Positions 1-12,772 of a stretch of DNA of 64,000 nucleotides are shown here, piece by piece. Source of the DNA: Reticulitermes speratus (Eukaryota > Arthropoda > Insecta > Blattodea > Rhinotermitidae); the NCBI GenBank assembly GCA_021186555.1, contig JAJKFL010000005.1, positions 25,050,635 to 25,114,634 on the forward strand, written 5' to 3'. Made by a program: the position numbers and the translations under genes. The notes beneath the pieces are model-generated. The model searched no databases. It was not told where the DNA came from and was given only the letters and a program-made list of their open reading frames with translations. Every line of letters starts with the position of its first letter. Positions within the stretch are counted from its first letter, which is position 1.

Positions 1-563
1 GAGAAAAAGTAAGAAGTCTGTCTGCTTGTCTCTAGTCTGTAGCTGTAGAAATCAACAATTTATCATGCGAGATGAGGTTCAATATCATGACAGGTTATAG
101 CGATATAACATATGAGTGGCTCAACCCTACGGGTACACTGACACGTTCATTAACATGGCTGTTCTGTCTGGCTGCTGCCATTAGCAAGCCAGATCCATAT
201 CACGTGGTATCGAGCACGGAAAGGAAAAAGCTTTCAGTACTCAGTGGCTACAAACGTTGAGAGGTCTGGTGTGAATTTTGCATTTCGTTGGTGAAAGACC
301 CTCAGAATTTACCAGTGCACAGGAGGAACATTAGGCATGGTGCCGTATTAACCAGAAGCAACAGGAACATATTTATTTTACTGTTTTTTGTGGTTTATTT
401 AGGGAAGCTGTCAGTGACTACACTGTACTTTATAACGTCGATGGTACATGAATGAATATGGACATGGAACACGACGGAACACTGGTAGAATCGTAACTGA
501 CACGGGAAGACTGAAGTTCTCGGAGTAAAACCTATCCAGTGCCACTTTTTCCAACACGGATCC
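1..563. other. unassigned, probably intronic sequence
   Basis: I recognise nothing here. The one open frame at 72-260 (+) has no family resemblance and is of a length expected by chance. Confidence 0.4.
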
Positions 564-594
564 TATATATATACATTATATATATATATATATA

Positions 595-628
<34 letters not shown>
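564..628. repeat. (TA)n microsatellite with a central inversion
   Basis: An almost pure TA run, interrupted once near 594-597. The first half begins ATCCTATATATA and ends TATATATAGGAT, so 560-598 is self-complementary and could form a cruciform or hairpin. The second half is a plain TA run. Confidence 0.9.
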
Positions 629-630
<2 letters not shown>

Positions 631-1213
631 CCGTGGTAGCGAATCCAGGACTTGCGCTGAGAAACCGGAAAATAAACGTGTGACTTACGGCACGCCCGCC
701 TATATTTGATATACCGGCTCTGATGTCGCATCACTTAACATAAGAGACTTTCTTCACGAAGAAACATATCCGTATTTAATCCGTGATTCTTGTGCAAATA
801 ACACTTGCAGAAAAATATACAAAATTTTTGTTTCTAACTAGAGCTAAGGTTTCTTCATCAACTGTGACTTCTACCTTCAACCTGACAGAAGGTCACTGAC
901 AAACTCTCAGATGTTACGTAATCTGTGACAATGCTTTTTAATGACACCGCATGATTTGAAAGGATCTTTTGGTGAAGAGTTAATTTCAGTACTGGCATGT
1001 CAAGATTGTGCAGTGTGAGAAATTGCGTAGTGAGTTTGTTTTAGGCAAGGCAACAGATACTTTACGTAACCTTCACTCACTAACACAAAAAAGTGTCAGG
1101 GGCGCAGGCGCTGCTTAATAGATTAGGCCCCTCTACATGATCGTTCTTCATATCCTTCCTGTGTATATTTATTTATTTTCATTTATTTATTTACAGATTA
1201 TTTTTATGACATA
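629..1213. other. unassigned sequence
   Basis: No coding or repeat signature recognised. A small ATTT-rich patch at about 1166-1192 directly precedes the SINE copy. Confidence 0.4.
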
Positions 1214-1502
1214 ACGTAGTCGGCAGACTAGACTAAAGGTTGGAAAACAAAGGAAGCGTGGCTCGATTCCTGGTGGAGGGAATAGGTTTTTCACTTTTCC
1301 AAATCATCCAGATCGGCTCTGTGTACTGCCAAGCCTCATATTAAACGAGTACCTAGGAAGGTCTCCCCTCGAGGGTAAAGCGGACGGGGCGTGAAACCAC
1401 TCACAACCCCTAGTGTTGAAGTTCAGAATGAGTGGGACTAAAAGTCCCTTTCCCCATACAATTTCATTATGTGCACGGGGACACTTTTACCATTACCTTT
1501 AT
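1214..1502 (+). repeat. SINE family A copy
   Basis: This is one of about sixteen copies in the window of a tRNA-derived SINE that I call family A. The decayed head (GTAGTCGGCAGACTAG) is followed by a box-B-like GGCTCGATTCC at about 1260. The body motif TAAAGCGGACGGGGCGTGAAACC and the tail (AGTGTTGAAGTTCAGAATGAGTG, then CTTTTACC) match the copies at 31198 and 6361. It is strongly diverged, so probably old. Confidence 0.7.
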
Positions 1503-1589
1503 CTTCATGATTCATATTAACATATGTTGACGAACAATGTACGTACGGTTAAATTTGGCCAGCGTAAAGGCAGCCGTCCCTCTCATATC

Positions 1590-1740
1590 ATATATGACAG
1601 CGTAGTCTCGTAGGTGGTTGTTCCAAAGATTCGGAGAAACTTGCTGCTTTAACTTTTACACTAATGTTGGAGGAACAGGAGCCACCGAAACGTCGGTAAC
1701 CACCTGCCATACTACAGGGTGTCATAACCTAATAACCTGT
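1590..1740 (+). repeat. FEVLTA-type interspersed repeat, 3' part
   Basis: Read forward, the sequence near 1610-1650 gives RRWLFQRFGETCC. This resembles the RRFGGTCCLHLQG shadow of a repeat widespread in insects, whose 5' part reads FEVLTAV..K..FWDVTPC. It ends in the characteristic CCGAAACGTCGGTAACCACC near 1685. The segment CAGGGTGTCATAACC recurs at about 25374. Other copies lie at 15765, 35975 and 60115. Family name not known to me. Confidence 0.6.
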
Positions 1741-3319
1741 TTTGATGTAATAACCAAAAATTATTGCAATTCTCACATTTACCGGTGTATTCCTTAGGAC
1801 ATCCGCTATAAACTTTGTCTTGGCTGCTCCTATTTGGCAACCCCTGCAATAGGCATGCACGATAGCCCGATATTTCACGTACTTCATTCAAAAAGCGCAT
1901 TGATATGGAGCTGCAAATCACTGTGCCACAGATGTTGGCCCGGACAGCTCACATGCGTCAATGAACAAGCAATTCACTGCAAAATATAGCCATCATCAGC
2001 CACCCTACAGCGGGAAACGACGCGCAGCTAAAGCGGCTAATCACTATCGATCCCAATAACTCATCGGTTCCTCCTCGTTCATGGTCCCATCACGCGACAT
2101 AAAGCGTCTCCCAGCCTATTCCGTGAATTAAGATATTATTACGTCAGACCAGGGCCATAATTAACACAACAGATCTGACAGGAATTGTCTGATACTGCTG
2201 GATCTCTATGGCAGGCACAAACAGGAAAAAGATGCCCTATTTACTGATAAATAGGATTTCAATAATTTGATGATGCAATGGCACACAATTACTCGGGGAT
2301 GATAGTTCACAAATCGTATTCATGGACCGATGCTTTTAATGGTTAAATAAAAAAGAGGAGGGATATGAAATATGCACGGCGATAAAGGCTACAAATAGGC
2401 CACGGCTGCTTAATTCAACATTATATCCAATATTACATTTACAGATTGTCAGATCCTTCGACGCTACAGTTGGCTTGGTGTCCTTAAATGAAGTAAAAAC
2501 CAACATTTCTATTAAAACGGGTGCACACATAAACTCCGCAGTCGATGAAGCGTGGTAAAGTAATGCAAGAACCAACGGAGAATTCAGTTACTTCAAAGAG
2601 TAACGATGCTATTCGGTAATAATATGCAAATCCTGCTTTGAAATGAAGTTGAGTGAGAATCAAGCTGCCAGCCACAGGGAGCAGCTGCAAGCCTTTCCCT
2701 GTTTGTATAAATCTACAAGATTAACAACGATAATGACCAAACCGAATTTACATAATAGTGTCAAGTGAATGTAAAACGCGTAGATTCCAGTTGACGGTTT
2801 AAAATTTCAATCCGGACCAAGTTCAATATAAAAATAAGGAAACGCATTAGCCATTCCGGATATTCATTGCTGACTGTTGAACCTAGCCAACCGAATGCAT
2901 ACGGGTACCATTAGATGCTAATTACACGGCGATAACTGGAGCTCTTCCTGACCAACGACCACAAAATATGGATGAGCAACAAGTAAAGGGGGGGGGGGGG
3001 GGTCACTGACAGCTACACGGCCCAAGTATTTGCTGAGCGTTCTGATGCCGATTAACAGCTGTATGTTTGGTACGGCGAGATAAGTATGAGTCACTTCAAC
3101 TGAATTTTTTGAATTAATAAACATAAGAGATAACGTTATCTCAACATTTAAGTGCCATGTCACAAAGGCGTATGGGGAAAGTGTATCTACGTTACAGTCC
3201 ATACATTTTAGACCCCGGCACTAGACGTCATTTTATTACCTTTCTGCCACAGCTGTGGGATGTCTTCCTTTTCCGTTGCGTAGGAAATCAGGCAGACTCC
3301 ACAGACTTGGCGTGTTAAA
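1741..3319. repeat. unassigned sequence with a 15-G homopolymer
   Basis: Apart from an uninterrupted run of 15 G at 2988-3002, I recognise nothing. The minus-strand open frames at 2336-2690 and 2918-3202 show no family motif. The latter reads the G run as a poly-proline string, which is an artefact. Confidence 0.5.
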
Positions 3320-3617
3320 ACGTAAAAGGTAGAGTTTTCCCTGTCCAAGTCATGAAGGTGTATAGGGGAAGTAAAGATATAGTTTCAATCGTTCTTAACT
3401 TCTGCACTAGATGGAGGTGAGAGGTCAACTTCGCACCCTATCGCTTTACGTCCGGAAGATAAAGTCGGTACCCATTAAACAGGGGGCTGTGTGGGCCCCA
3501 GAGCCAATCTGGACGCTTTGGAGAAGAGAAAATATCTTGCCCCTAGCGGGAATTGAACCCCGGAGTGTAGTCCAGCCCGTACCCTACTAGCTATACCGAC
3601 TACGCTACCCCGAGTTG
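3320..3617 (-). repeat. SINE family A copy with a well-kept tRNA-like head
   Basis: On the minus strand the head reads GGGTAGCGTAGTCGGTATAG (box-A-like), and about 45 nt later comes a good box B, GGGTTCAATTCCCGC. The body then has TTTCTCTTCTCCAAAGCGTCC and the tail ends GGGAAAACTCTACCTTTTACG. The order head, body, tail matches 31198-31488. This is among the more complete family A copies. Confidence 0.8.
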
Positions 3618-3621
3618 CTGT

Positions 3622-3712
3622 GGTGGTAGAGAGAAAATTTTGCCCGTAGGGTTATCGAAATTCGGGTTTCTATCTCGTAGCCGCTCAATTTACTGAGCTA
3701 GTCTGGATCACT
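3622..3712 (-). repeat. SINE family A head fragment
   Basis: Immediately beside the previous copy and in the same orientation. The minus strand reads TAGCTCAGTAAATTGAGCGG followed by a decayed box B. Only the tRNA-derived head and the first bases of the body remain. The adjacency suggests one SINE landed next to or inside an older one. Confidence 0.6.
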
Positions 3713-4379
3713 GTTGAATAATATTAATACTGTACCTCACATAAAGCGTTTTTTGATTTGGTGAATGGGTGGTTTGATTGGAAGTCAAATGGTACCTTCG
3801 ATTGGCAGCGCGAAGTCGCTGGTTTAGTGGCATCCATCTATGGCTATGACTATACGAACGGAACAATTGAAGGATTGTCAATGGAAATCAGTCATAAACG
3901 CCTTGAGTCAGCGTGTGGATAGTATGTTCTATTAGTCATATAATGGAACCGTTTACAGTAGATTTTCTAAGATATCAAATCAGAGGAAGTCGCGGTCTGG
4001 TCGGAACTACACCTTCATAGTGTTCGAGAGGTCCCAGCTTCAAATGGTCGTCCAGAGATCGTATGCTCAAACTGCGGTCTTTAATCAGTTTCTTGAACCT
4101 TTAAAGTTTAGTGGTTACTATATGTACTACGAGATTTAAGATTACAAAACCCTGCATTTTAGGCACCAATTTTATTTATGTGTTCCGTATGATTATCTCA
4201 AACGACATCTAATTTTCTCCCTCTAAATGTACTTCATTAATTGTTCTCTATAATGGAGACTGATGGTATTGCTTGTGAGGTAGGACCTGAATCTTTAAAA
4301 GTACTTCAGATTAATTTTAGTCTTATGCAGATTTAATCACTTCACGCAAATACCAGGACCACGACAGCCTCTTCGGCAT
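3713..4379. other. unassigned sequence
   Basis: No coding or repeat signal recognised. Confidence 0.4.
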
Positions 4380-4480
4380 GCTTTGCAATTTATTATTCAC
4401 TCATATCCCCATAATTCGACGCTATATTGTCTGAGCTACTGCCAGTGTCTTAAATAAACTACAAAATAAATAACCTAGGA
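4380..4480 (+). repeat. SINE family B 3' end
   Basis: The stretch TATTATTCACTC then ATTCGACGCTATATTGTCTG, ending in CTACAAAATAAATAA, parallels 6983-7068 (ATTATTCACTAATCC, ATTCGCCGCTATATAGCCTG, CTATAAATAAATAA). It is a second, separate SINE family with an A/T-rich tail. Confidence 0.55.
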
Positions 4481-6360
4481 TAGCTCTCTGACGATCTTTT
4501 CGTTCTTTATTTTACGACGTTCTTACATACCGCTTTGGTTCTGTAGCGTCAAATGAGAGGAAGGAATGACCAGTTTCGGAGACTAAAAGAAGGCGACGGA
4601 CATGACACTATGTCTTCACAATGTGTCCATTTTATTATGCACATGGTGTAATTTGTAAGTCAGATCCAAGTTCCGCCACAAGGAGATTACAAAATTGTGG
4701 CCGGCATTTCGCCCTTACCATGAAGGTGCATCTCGGATGTAATTGCTTCTAATTGTTTGGGAGTGTCTTCACTCCAGTGTAAATGTCGGATCGACCCGAC
4801 GACCATATCGCAGCTCTCCCGACAAAGAACAAAGAGTTTAATTTCGTCCGTTTGTGGGTGTGACGTCACAGCCAGCCATCTGCACTCTTGTTCTTGTCTT
4901 GTGCGGTAAAAGAAAGAGGGCATGCACATCCAGCGAAACCCATCTCTCCCTTTCTCTCTCCTTCTTTGAAATCAGTAGTAATTTCATCCCTTTCCTTTTC
5001 CCTTTCTTTCCAAAACCACATAAAACCAACTATAAATGCCATTTTGTGTGATTAATAAATTTTCCTCGGAGGCAAGATGCTTGGGATGCTGTTGGAACAG
5101 CTTCCGTCTGTTTCAAGTTGGTCTTTGTTTCAGAACTTCGCGGGCCTCTTCTTCACTGGGGGGAATTTAAATTTAGCTTTTGCTTGAAAACCGCATCTAA
5201 GCAAAGCTTCGTGTATATTCGAACGGGTTTTTAGTATAGGATTATACGACTCTTCCAGGGATTCCAGTCTCTCACACAACTCACAGTACTTCAGTGTTTT
5301 CTCGCCAAGGAAAGGTGTTGGCCGCAGCGGGAAGAGGAGAAAACGTTTTCTTTCTTTAACTGAAATGTAACTTTACATCCGACAAAGAAAAAAAGTGTGG
5401 TCCGCGGAACGCTACCAATCCGCAAATTCCAGTTGTAGAAGAGACTTTTAGATATTTTACTACAGGCAGAAAATATACTACTTCACAAATTACGAAATTA
5501 TTTTAGTTTCCCTTTTTTGAGCGACTAAATTATTGTTCAGCTAAGTGGGTTTAAGATTAAAGCCAGCAATGTAAAACACAGTAATTAATAAACGAATTCA
5601 TGGTTTATAAATGTCATCTACTATTGAGATATTAGATTCTCTCTGCGGTAAATATCAGAATTTCTGTCCTCTAAAATACGATGCCATGATGCTTGACAGA
5701 TGAGGTAGAAACTGTTCGGAGGAACATAACACCTCTATCTTCATGGTACAGCATTTCCTGGTTGAATCTTACGTTTCGAAGAAAAGTTCCGTATTTGCTC
5801 ACACCTTATTAGCGAAATGATTATATACATTGATCAGGTTGTCCGTTCTATAATCGAAATATGTAACCGACCTCCAACTACTATAAGCGCAGCTAATATC
5901 GCTACCAGAAATGAAGGTTCTTTAGTCGTCAAAGTACATCGCAGTGTAAAACTGTTAGAAATGTGGACGCTTTTAATTTAAACAGCTCACGTATGAACAT
6001 CCTGTATTAAATATCAAATAACTTTGCCACACTATTCTTGGGTTCTGAGCCTGCTCGATCCGAAATAGCACACTGCATTATAAAGACAGTTCAAATCTAA
6101 ATTTATTGTCTCGTGTAGAGATACAAAAATAGCTGCAGTACGAGTATAAGATGTTCATGAACCAAAAATAAGAAAGAATCGCCGGCTTCAAGCCTTCGTC
6201 TGGTAAAATAAAGAGAGAGAAAGTGATTATTAAAAGGTTAAAGGATGTCACCAAGGGTTAAGGTGTCTGGCAGGACATGTATCTCCCTCGGCATTATCCT
6301 TAGGATTATAACTGATCTCCTAGCTCTCAAGAAGCATTTCATTTGACTCGGATTTGGTGT
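4481..6360. other. unassigned sequence with a short pyrimidine-rich patch
   Basis: Mostly featureless AT-rich DNA. About 4940-5015 is pyrimidine-rich (TCTCTCCCTTTCTCTCTCC). Overlapping open frames on both strands at 4838-5051 are shadows of that patch. Confidence 0.4.
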
Positions 6361-6560
6361 TTCAGCGTCCTATTCAACGAGTAACGGCGGCTGTTCCTGT
6401 GAGGGTGGTGGGAGGGGGGTGGTGTTAAGCGACCGGAGAGTGAAGCTGACAACGCACACTTCCATCTCGTGCCGAGGTTAAGAATAAGTGAAGTTACGTA
6501 CATCTCTAATTCTCCACATGCGCGCTTGGGTTGGGCAGGGAAAACTTTACCTTTTATGTG
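6361..6560 (+). repeat. SINE family A copy, 5'-truncated
   Basis: Body and tail only. GCGACCGGAGAGTGAAGCTG, the CATCTCGTGCCGAGGTTAAG motif and the terminal GGGAAAACTTTACCTTTT give one of the clearest views of the family A 3' end. Confidence 0.75.
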
Positions 6561-6835
6561 ATAAAATATTGTACGAATCCTAATACAATTGAAAGAAGAG
6601 TTTCAGTCTAATTTGTGACACTTGCAGCCATATGAATATTCAGTGTGATTACGGTTGCGGATAAACAAATAAATTACGAGTATTAAAAGACCCAGTTAAG
6701 ATATTGTCGAAGTGCGGGACCTTCTAAACATGATAATGAATATTCAGGGTGCACAAATGACAAAGAATTTCTTCGAGTTGTTGAAAGACATTTGGTGCCT
6801 TAAGAACTCTGCTCATAAATCTACCGCCTTAGACC

Positions 6836-7068
6836 AGGCGGACCAAACACAGCGGTCGAGTGTTTAGCACTAGGAAGTCCCGGTTTCAAAGCTGGTTATC
6901 GTCTATGCTGACTGAGGTTTGCTGTGTTTTTTTTCAGTTCCTCCGGGTAAGGGCTGGAATAGTTCCTTCCAAATCTTATCAATTATATTATTCACTAATC
7001 CTTCTGGCATTCGCCGCTATATAGCCTGTGTTAATAACAGTGTCGTTAAGTAAGCTATAAATAAATAA
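6836..7068 (+). repeat. SINE family B copy
   Basis: A tRNA-like head, with box-B-like CCCGGTTTCAAAGCTGG near 6889-6894, is followed by a body ending CTATAAATAAATAA. The 3' half matches 4380-4480. The box B is degenerate, so I do not treat the head as a tRNA gene. Confidence 0.55.
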
Positions 7069-7196
7069 TGCAGGGAGGAGGCGGACGCCTGGCCATGCCG
7101 GTTTCTTTCTCTAGTAAACTGTTACGCTCTACTCCATGACCGCAGTGAAATTTAGTTGCAGAGAACTGCACAACCGACAGTCTTACCCCACCGTTA

Positions 7197-8035
7197 CAGA
7201 CAAATCAACAGGTCTTGATATCACTGCAAGCAGACACATCAGCGCGCTGCCTTAACGTCACAGCAAATAATTTAAGAAGTTCATTTGAATGTTCTTGTGT
7301 ACAATGCACAATCAAATTTATTTGAGATATTACAATTTTCTAGTTTTATACAAGACAGTTTTCGGAAGCTGGTTGTGTTTCCGTCTTCACGTCAAAGAAG
7401 GATGTAATGAAATGCCCTCCCATTTTGCCTCAAGACGCATATTTAAGAATTTTAAGAGTTTGGGAGTTAAATGATGGAATTATCCAGGCTAGAAAAGTAA
7501 TGACTTTACTGTAAACACCCACATTACCGACACCACGCTCCCCATTGGAAAAAATTACCAAGTCTTGATACCTTTGCAGCGACTTACGTTGCTGACACTC
7601 TGCTCCCCACAGCAAACAAATTCATGAAGTACTGATGTCATTGTACTGTATTACACTGTTGACCCTGCACTCTCCACAACAAGAATCAAATTTATTATCT
7701 TCAGACCCTGCAGAGAATGACATCACTAGCATTTTATTCCCCACCATAATAATGCAGGGAGTAACATCATGAAGAGTGTATGCCCTGCCACCACAAACTA
7801 TAACGTTACCGATTTCACTGCAGAGATCCATATTACGGTACTCTAGTACCAAGCACAATAAATTAGCAAGTCTTTATATAACTGCAGACAGCGACATTAC
7901 AGGCATTGTATGCCCCAGTACATCAAACAAATCAGGAGTCTTAACACGATTGCAGCCAGTCACATTACCGGCACTTTGTTTCCCACTACAGACAAATTAA
8001 CACTTTTTGATTAGACAAGCAGATGTAACAGGATC
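7197..8035. repeat. degenerate tandem array, about 67-bp period
   Basis: A unit of about 67 bp recurs. Units start near 7197, 7546, 7613, 7680, 7859 and 7926, with shorter damaged ones between and a partial one from about 7480. Each shows the same order of words: CAAATTA, AAGTCTTGATA, CTGCAG, GACATTACCGGCACT, then CCCCACTACA. Units are well under 80% identical by eye. About 7264-7480 does not fit the period and may be an insertion or a decayed block. The open frames here have no other explanation than this array. Confidence 0.7.
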
Positions 8036-8040
8036 TGTAG

Positions 8041-11000
8041 TAGGTTAGTTAGAACATGCGAGAGATGTGCATTCACGAAAGATACGTCTTTATCACACCC
8101 AAAACACGCAATGCCATGGAGAATCTAGGGTCATTAGACACGGCCTCAGTGTGGGGGTTAATTTTAACTCTCGAAACATTTCTCCCCAGCCTTGTATTCT
8201 CCTCCCCTCTGTCAATACGTGGCAGGCCGAATCGAGCAAGATAGATTCTTACTGCGGTGAGAAGCCTCCCAGCTGGCGGACAGACCCCGTCTTTTCAACC
8301 CTCCTTTTATTAGTCCTAAACCATGTGAGGTTAATTAAGAATTCCATGCCCATTCAAACACCCAAATAATTAATTAAATTTAATACTTCATGTGAATGTT
8401 CCGTTTGAAGAAAAGACTTCATTATTGGACTTCATTCTTGTCGCTTTCCTGTTGCTTGTAAGATTCTATAAATACTTGAAAGAAAGTTGATACCACCTTC
8501 TGGTCTACAGCGCTATATCTTATAGATACTCGTACATAATTAACACACATCGGTACAAGTGTTCTATTTTCTATATGAATAAGAGTATAATCCGGTTGGC
8601 GTGTAACCTGTGATTTTGTAAACCCTCTTTATTTTATTTTAATCGGCATTTCAGTATTTAGATAGAAGCACTGCAGACAATAGAGGAAGTCCTTCAACAC
8701 TACATTAACGTTCCTCAAAATTGCAAGGTAGAGCGAAACAACATAGAAGGGAACACTTTTCCTATAATTAATTAAAATGCCCGAAAAACAACTTTAATCC
8801 GAGTCCGGAAACCGTTGTTGAGGGCAACGTTAAACAGGCACTCCCTATGCTGAATGCAGACTATTGGATGACTAGCAAATATTTGTCCAATTCCGGACAG
8901 CTTTTCTTTCATACTTGAATTTTGCATTTCGAATTGATTCGTTAAGCAGTCTAAAGTCAACCAGTCATATTCCTTATCAGTAGCAACAGCGTTATCTGTC
9001 CCAGTAACAAGTCCACTTTGTACTTACAAAAAAAAATATAGAAAATGCACAAAAGTAAAAATTCAGGCGTTTTCTTTCCACTGTCGCCTTTACAATTCCA
9101 ATCCGTGAATGCTAAATTTGACGTTCCTTTGAAAATGCCATAGATAAGGCGGTGCCGACAAACAATGGCAGAATAAGTCCCACGGTTTTCGAGTTCAGCT
9201 TAAGTATCCTATTATTAATTATTTCGAAAATTATGAACCTTAGGAAAAAAGAGCATGTGGCCTAAAATTATTCTCATTTTTTCTACAGGTTTTCTTCTAA
9301 ATACTCTTCTTTAACACATATATTTCTACATACTCCTCAACGTGTCCAATATTTTTGTCCGACTTCTACCGAACTGACACACGTAGACAAATTTTAGTAA
9401 AACTTTCAAGACATAAAATTTTATAAAATCTTTCAGCGGCTTTTGTGTTTCTCTATTCTTGCAGATGGACAAACGTACACTACAAAGCTAATGCTAGTAA
9501 TTTTGCAACTCTCCGTTCGCAATTATCTAAAAAGTGCCTAGCAGAAATATCCCATACTCAAGCATCAAACTATGAAGAGTTTAGTTTGAGCGGATACAGA
9601 GCTTCATCGAAACTTTGGCACTAGACAGAAAACAGTGTTAAGTTTCATGGTCTGGTCGCTCAACAGCTGGAAAAGGTTTCTCCAATACCCACTGGATTAG
9701 GGGCTGGGCGGGCTGATATCCGGTCTGGGTGCGGTGGCGGAAAGACAAATCTACTTGTCTCTCCATGACATAAGTTAGAAAAGTTTCAGAATGGCAACTT
9801 TTTTGGTATAGGCAATACATGTACAAGTTGTATATAAATAAAGCATAAAGGATAAAAGTGATTGAATGGTCCATATAAAAAAGGTATTACAAATTTCGAG
9901 AGGACAAAACCTAGCAAACCAGCGACAACAGCGAGAAGACAGACCGAAATGAAAAAAAAACAAAATTGCACACGATTTCCCTGCTAGTGTTAACTATTCT
10001 TTAATATGTAGAAAGGCTATACCCTTCCGTCAAATAAACACTTCTTATTAATTGTTAATAATTTTTAATGACCCGACATATTTGGAAGTAGCTGTTTCAT
10101 TGTTAAAGAGTTCCAAGAGTTCAACAGCACATGGATGGTATTCGATAATTAGCAATATTAAAATAACTGACTCAAGCTTAAATCAATTATATGAGAATTA
10201 TTATTAAGATGGAGTTAAATTGGTCAATTAAAACGCACAATTAAAATATAGTCTCAACAAAATATGTAACAACCAATGAAAAGTGTTGTATCGGAAGCAA
10301 AGTTATGATCAGTCTGTCAGCAACACAAATGTAGGGCAGCGAAGGTAAAACAAACTACCTGGAATTCAAAATTTCGAGATCCACTAGTGAATACAAGACA
10401 ATGAAATCAACGTTTCTCCTCACTGTCTTATTTTAATCGCGTAGCTTTTAATATTTGGTACGGCGATGTTGAATAAGATGTCATTATGTGGTTGAGAGCA
10501 CGTTGACGTCAGCGAAAGGGCACTGTACTGGATTGATGGCCAACAGCGGGCAGTGTGGGTAGGTCAGCTGTTGCGAGCTGCTTACAGACTCGTCAGCTTC
10601 CCACCATTAGCTCAAAGTGACAGATTAGTACAATCTGGACGACACACAAAATTGCCTACATAAAACCTTACAGATACAATACAGACAAACCCATTTCCGG
10701 TGATCAAAATTCCGAATGTGTTTCTGAAGGGAACGGTCAAAAGAACCTAATTTAGTAATATGCACGGCCATATTTACAGTGGGAGAGTCACCAGTTTATT
10801 TGCTTTATTTGTTTCTTGATTTATTTGCCTGAACTTTGTCATCTGCATGGTTTACATCGTGCAGAATATGATGAATTAGGAGTGATTGAAAGGAAGCAGT
10901 CATAACTCTTACTATAAGAATTTTCCTGAAGACGAATGAGAAAGTTTTCTGGCATTTGGGTCAAGATCAGATCACAGACGTCTCAAAGACAAAACAGGGA

Positions 11001-12368
11001 TGCTAATTAAACTCTACACTGTGAAGTGCGGGTTGTGAAGTAAACCTTACTGATTAATTCCATGGAGCGATATCCTAGTTGGCTTGCTCATAGTCACTCC
11101 GAAAATCACACAGTTCTCCTTCGCCCATTGAGCCCGAAGTTTCAATAGAGCGTTCATAAACGCCCGCCAATGCCGGGACCTTTCACATCCAATTGAAAAA
11201 AATCAGCAAATTACACAATCTATCCTATTGAGACCCATTTTAATAATATCATTTTCTTATGTACGCACAATTACCCCGAAGAAAAGTTATTTCTTTACGC
11301 TTTTTAGACTAAGATTTTAAGTCCCCTATAAGTTTATGGGTTTAAACACTGCTTAAAAGAAACAGTTTTTTCAGCACTACTCCATCAAAGTGTAATGGAT
11401 CGTAAACACAAAACCCCACACAATCCACACCTCCGTAGGCCTTTTAGTATCCCTCTTTACCCTATAAACGCATTTGTTAGAAGTCTGGGTGAGGCGCAGG
11501 AGCAGTCTGGCCTTGTTGGTAACAAAACGAAAAATTCCCTACCCGGCACTTAACCCTAGCCTCCTAACCCATAACGAAAAGTATTACAGTCGGAGCCGTC
11601 TTGGATCTCATATTTTCAAATGTGAGATAAAATTGTTTTCACTTCTGATGAGATTAAAATATCTCCTTGAAAATTTCACGTATAAACCATTGTAAAACCC
11701 TCTATGGCCAAGCGTTTACCCCGTAAACAAGCCTTCTGAACGAAATGAAATACCACATAGCAAGGATTGACATTAATAATGCGATATGCAGATAACTGCA
11801 TTTCTGCAGAAATAAGTTATATCCTTGTTAACATAAATTAGGAATCTAAATCTACAACACGCTGTATTTCCGGGCCTTTAATCCTGGCCGTCTTCAGTTC
11901 ATTCTATACAAAAGGGAAAGAGTAAGATTTAAAGATTAAATGTATGTATAAAATTATACATTTATAATTTCATGTATAACTTAAGGAAATAAGATTTCAC
12001 TCCCTTTTACATAAGCTTAATTTTGGTTAAAATTGCTTTTCTAGAATTGTCATTAAGATGTGCAGCAAAAGGTGTTAACCGTGTGGATTAGTTTTCTAGA
12101 GTTAAAACATGCCAAGTTTGGGTAGCCCGATGAGAAAACTAGAAAATTAATCGTCAAGAAAAGGTTCATTTTATTCAACAAATGTAACATATATGCCATA
12201 TAACTTAATAACAATTCAGTAAAACACTTGAAATATGTGCAAGGGAATTAGATCTCTGTTCCTTAGAAGATACATGAGGTACTAAATAAAAACGTCTATA
12301 ATTTAATATCTTTTAGAACAAATTAGTTTTCGTATGTGAATGACCTGAATATGGTCAGCATGTTACAG
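8041..12368. other. unassigned sequence, 4.3 kb
   Basis: No exon, transposon motif or known repeat recognised. Open frames at 8056-8369 (+) and 9638-9971 (-) are short, overlapping and without family motifs. The stretch is AT-rich, with the most GC-rich patch around 10500-10620. Confidence 0.4.
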
Positions 12369-12667
12369 ACTCTATTGTATATATATATTTTTTGTGTGTA
12401 TGGCTCGACAGCCCAATATGGGCCTGGGCCTACTCGTTTCGTCGAGGTTTCATGGTCACACATTTGAGACACACCACAGTCGGTAGGACTCCTCTGGATG
12501 AGGGACCAGCTCGTCGCAGAGACCTCTACCTGACATCACACAACACTCACAAGACACAGACATCCATGCCCCCAGTGGGATTCGAACCCACGATCCTAGT
12601 AAGCGAGCGGCCGAAGACCCACGCCTTAGACCGCACGGCCACTGGGATCGGCACTCTATTGTATATA
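12369..12667 (-). repeat. SINE family C, complete copy with 15-bp target-site duplications
   Basis: The minus strand from 12652 carries a tRNA-like head: box-A-like TGGCCGTGCGGTCTAAGGC and a perfect box B GGTTCGAATCCCAC. It continues into a tRNA-unrelated body (CATGGATGTCTGTGTCTTG, GAGCTGGTCCCTCATCC) and ends in a short A/T tail. ACTCTATTGTATATA occurs identically at 12369-12383 and 12653-12667, the expected target-site duplication of a LINE-mobilised insertion. Its intact duplications and intact box B mark it as one of the youngest insertions in the window. Confidence 0.9.
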
Positions 12668-12772
12668 CAGCAAACAATTTGCTTTAAAGGAGATAAAATT
12701 TGCTTCGGCATAATTGCGGGGATGTGCCCAACACATGGGATGTCTTTCACGTTTAGGATGTGATATCCTGCA

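Noticed and set aside
3540-3615. tRNA gene on the minus strand
   Set aside because: The head is followed by the family A SINE body and tail. The stems do not all pair.
12570-12652. Functional tRNA gene on the minus strand
   Set aside because: Boxes A and B are good, but the sequence continues into a SINE body and is framed by target-site duplications, so it is a SINE head.
12456-12750. Minus-strand frames resembling common insect hypothetical proteins
   Set aside because: They are translations of the SINE C element.
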